Below, in pieces: positions 13,539 through 15,150 of a DNA stretch of 15,150 nucleotides. The stretch is from positions 1-15,150 of the forward strand of contig JANWHJ010000045.1 in assembly GCA_025450475.1 (NCBI GenBank), in the 5' to 3' direction. The DNA comes from Nitrososphaera sp. Its GTDB lineage: Archaea; Thermoproteota; Nitrososphaeria; Nitrososphaerales; Nitrososphaeraceae. Every line of letters starts with the position of its first letter. Position 1 is the stretch's first letter. The notes under the pieces were generated by a model. That model was not told the origin of the DNA and made no database searches. It saw only the letters and a program-made list of their open reading frames with translations. The translations under genes and the position numbers were made by a program.

Positions 13539-13922
13539 TTGACCATTGTAAGCGTATCCCTCAATGAAGACATTCTGCAAGAAGTCGACAAACTGCAAAA
13601 AACTCTTGGCTTTTCCGGCAGATCGGAAATTGTAAGAGCAGGGATAAGAAATCTGCTTGCTGAGGAACGGGACAGGCAGAGTTTGTCAGGCCGCATCTTT
13701 GCCGTGCTAATGGCCATACACGACGAAAAATCAGACGATCAAGTTACTGAAATGGGTCACGGCTATGACAAGTTGATCGGCACGCACATACACAACAAGA
13801 TCGACGGTGACAAGTGCTTGGAGATATTTCTCCTGAAAGGGGACGCCGAAGAAATAGGTGACATGACCAAGAAATTCAAATCCAATAAGAGGATGGATCA
13901 CGTAAAGTTAATTGCTATGTGA
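13539..13922 (+). CDS. NikR-like ribbon-helix-helix metal-responsive regulator
   Basis: The 127-residue product has an N-terminal ribbon-helix-helix DNA-binding domain (VSVSLNEDILQEVDKL, then GFSGRSEIVRAGIRNLL). An ACT-like metal-binding domain follows, with IHNKIDGDKCLEIFLLKGD, the NikR signature. Candidate metal ligands are His74, His83, His85 and Cys93. Spacing differs from Escherichia coli NikR: His85 to Cys93 is eight residues rather than six, and His74 to His83 nine rather than eleven. The start is TTG at 13539, with a TATA-like box 28 bases ahead. It lies divergently from the transporter, so it probably regulates that promoter and its own. The metal sensed may be zinc, nickel or another ion; nickel is the family precedent, and the neighbours point to zinc or manganese. 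Confidence 0.88.
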   Translation: MTIVSVSLNEDILQEVDKLQKTLGFSGRSEIVRAGIRNLLAEERDRQSLSGRIFAVLMAIHDEKSDDQVTEMGHGYDKLIGTHIHNKIDGDKCLEIFLLKGDAEEIGDMTKKFKSNKRMDHVKLIAM

Positions 13923-14014
13923 TCGGCTATCGTTCGTGTTTTAGTTAAGTTTACAGGCAAAATTGGAAGTGACAACGAGCTGATGCATTCTGGCAATAAT
14001 TAATGGACGAGACT

Positions 14015-14584
14015 TCAGAAGCCGCCGAAATCTCCACCGCCAAAGTCGCCGCCGAAATCTCCACCACCGCTGTCGGATCCGGCGCCTCCATCGTCTGCTC
14101 CCACAGCTCCACCCGAATCTGAAGCTCCTGCGTCGCCCGCCTGCCCGCTTTCCGCCGGGTTCATCGCCATGCCCATCATTGACATCATGGACATAAAGAA
14201 CATCGCGTTAATAATGCCAGAAAATAGCATGAGTGGTATCCACATCCTGTTACTGTCCATGTAGCTCTGAAGCTGCTGGGTCTGGCCGTTCTGGTACCAT
14301 TGCTGTATTTGTTGCGCCTGCTTTTGCAGCTCGGCCTTCTTGGTCGTCAACACTTGCATGCCGGTGTGACTGGCGGCAAATTCAATTTTCTTGCCGCCAA
14401 AAAAGCTCTTTTTTTCCGTTCCGATAACCAGCCTCTGCTGTATCAGATCATTTACTATTAGCTCTACCTCTGGCTTGCTCAGCTTGGTTACTTTTGCAAT
14501 CTTGTCAACGGTCTTAATTCCTCTCGATATCGCATCCAAAACCATGAAATGGTTGGGACTTTCGTTGACTCGCACGTTTGACAA
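14015..14584 (-). CDS. Winged-helix protein with membrane segment and Gly/Asp/Phe repeat tail
   Basis: The 189-residue product has four parts. Residues about 13-80 are a winged-helix domain (FMVLDAISRGIKTVDKIAK, SKPEVELIVNDLIQQRLV and a wing). A Gln/Lys-rich coil spans 82-110. A Met-rich hydrophobic stretch at 114-140 (WIPLMLFSGIINAMFFMSMM) forms one membrane segment. The tail, from about 145 to the end, is Gly/Asp/Ala/Ser-rich and finishes in GGDFGG-type repeats. This suggests a membrane-tethered DNA-binding or regulatory protein with a disordered acidic tail; I know no named family with this order. The start is TTG at 14584, with TATA-like GTTAAAATAC (14609-14618, minus strand) about 27 bases upstream. 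Confidence 0.78.
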   Translation of the reverse strand: MSNVRVNESPNHFMVLDAISRGIKTVDKIAKVTKLSKPEVELIVNDLIQQRLVIGTEKKSFFGGKKIEFAASHTGMQVLTTKKAELQKQAQQIQQWYQNGQTQQLQSYMDSNRMWIPLMLFSGIINAMFFMSMMSMMGMAMNPAESGQAGDAGASDSGGAVGADDGGAGSDSGGGDFGGDFGGGDFGGF

Positions 14585-14608
14585 TTCAATAGTATTATGT
14601 GCAAAGCA

Positions 14609-14618
14609 GTATTTTAAC
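14609..14618 (-). promoter_or_regulatory. TATA-like box for the winged-helix gene
   Basis: GTTAAAATAC on the minus strand is centred about 29 bases before the TTG at 14584. It supports that start codon and a promoter separate from the reductase gene upstream. Confidence 0.5.
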
Positions 14619-14649
14619 TGTGTATCTGATCAAAAGGAGGAGTGGGAGT

Positions 14650-15150
14650 TTAGCCTGAGCCGCAGCTGCTAAAGCCGCACTCGATGCACACGTTGCACCC
14701 TTCGGTGATTATCAGCTTGGCATTGCATGTTGGGCAGCGGTCCTCGTCTGCGTTCGACATCATTGCCATCTGCTGCATCGCCGGCGTGGATGACAATTTT
14801 TTCGTTACCTGAGCTTCTTGCGGCAGCAGTACCTTTGGTGCCGGCTTGTCATCCTCTATCCCTGATTCCTTGAATATCTTTTTGACTTGCTCTAGTACGT
14901 ATGGTTCCTTAATGTATTCGTCGACATGGTCTGCCACGAACCTGCTCGGCTTCACTGTGAATGCCTTTTCGCCGGTGTTCTTGCCTGTGATGTGGAGTAC
15001 CTGCTCGTGGCGTGAGCCGTCTCTGAACACTGTGACGCCTTTCAGGCCGAGTTCGTGGGATAGCAAGTACGCGCACTTTACGTCCTCTGCAGTCACGTCA
15101 CCAGGCATGTTGATCGTCTTTGCAATCGCGTTGCTGATCCACTTCTGCCA
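14650..15150 (-). CDS. Adenosylcobalamin-dependent (class II) ribonucleoside-diphosphate reductase, C-terminal part
   Basis: The frame is open to the right edge, so the 5' end is missing; 166 residues are present. The edge encodes WQKWISNAIAKTINMP, then LGLKGVTVFRDGSR, both characteristic of the C-terminal core of class II reductases, which make deoxyribonucleotides using vitamin B12. After a linker of about 90 residues the protein ends with CPTC, then EGCNVCIECGFSSCG, a Cys-rich tail that serves as a zinc site and/or redox-active Cys pair for re-reducing the active site. Nitrososphaeria make cobalamin, so this class is expected. An internal ATG at 15108 is not the true start. Confidence 0.93.
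   Translation of the reverse strand, partial: WQKWISNAIAKTINMPGDVTAEDVKCAYLLSHELGLKGVTVFRDGSRHEQVLHITGKNTGEKAFTVKPSRFVADHVDEYIKEPYVLEQVKKIFKESGIEDDKPAPKVLLPQEAQVTKKLSSTPAMQQMAMMSNADEDRCPTCNAKLIITEGCNVCIECGFSSCGSG

Overview
The window looks like a piece of an ammonia-oxidising archaeon of the Nitrososphaeria (Thaumarchaeota), probably Nitrososphaera-like. The evidence is archaeal aIF6 and aIF1A, an archaeal TRAM RNA-binding protein, a B12-type ribonucleotide reductase tail, roughly half G+C, very tight packing, frequent UUG/GUG starts, and TATA-like boxes about 22-30 bases before many start codons (leaderless transcription). The genus is inferred from overall impression; no search was run. No tRNA, rRNA, CRISPR array, insertion sequence or phage gene was seen.

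Left block (1-3095): a partial Cys-containing small protein at the edge, aspartate carbamoyltransferase (pyrB), a 61-residue orphan coupled by ATGA overlap to a pterin carbinolamine dehydratase, a coiled-coil orphan, a deazaflavin-dependent nitroreductase-like protein, and two small zinc-finger proteins. Second block (3290-4989): an operon-like run of aIF6, a CinA/MoaB-domain protein and a three-helix membrane protein, converging on ilvE. Third block (4986-7321, minus): aspartate kinase overlapping ilvE by ATGA, an amino-acid biosynthesis pair. Fourth block (7476-9837): small proteins, namely zinc ribbons, C2H2-like fingers, a charged orphan, a glycine-rich TRAM protein, aIF1A, a possible 13-residue lysine-rich peptide and a 58-residue orphan.

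Right block (9888-13922) is the most coherent module. A zinc/manganese-type ABC transporter (solute-binding protein, ATPase, permease) and a MurG-like glycosyltransferase form a minus-strand run. It diverges from a NikR-like ribbon-helix-helix metal sensor. Their 87-base spacer holds two opposed TATA boxes and two perfect TTATTAATAA palindromes, which look like an operator. The right edge has a winged-helix/membrane/glycine-rich protein and the C-terminus of a class II ribonucleotide reductase.

The main candidates for something under-described are the NikR-like control of an ABC-3 metal transporter, the density of tiny Cys/His proteins across the window, and the wHTH-membrane-(GGDFG) protein.
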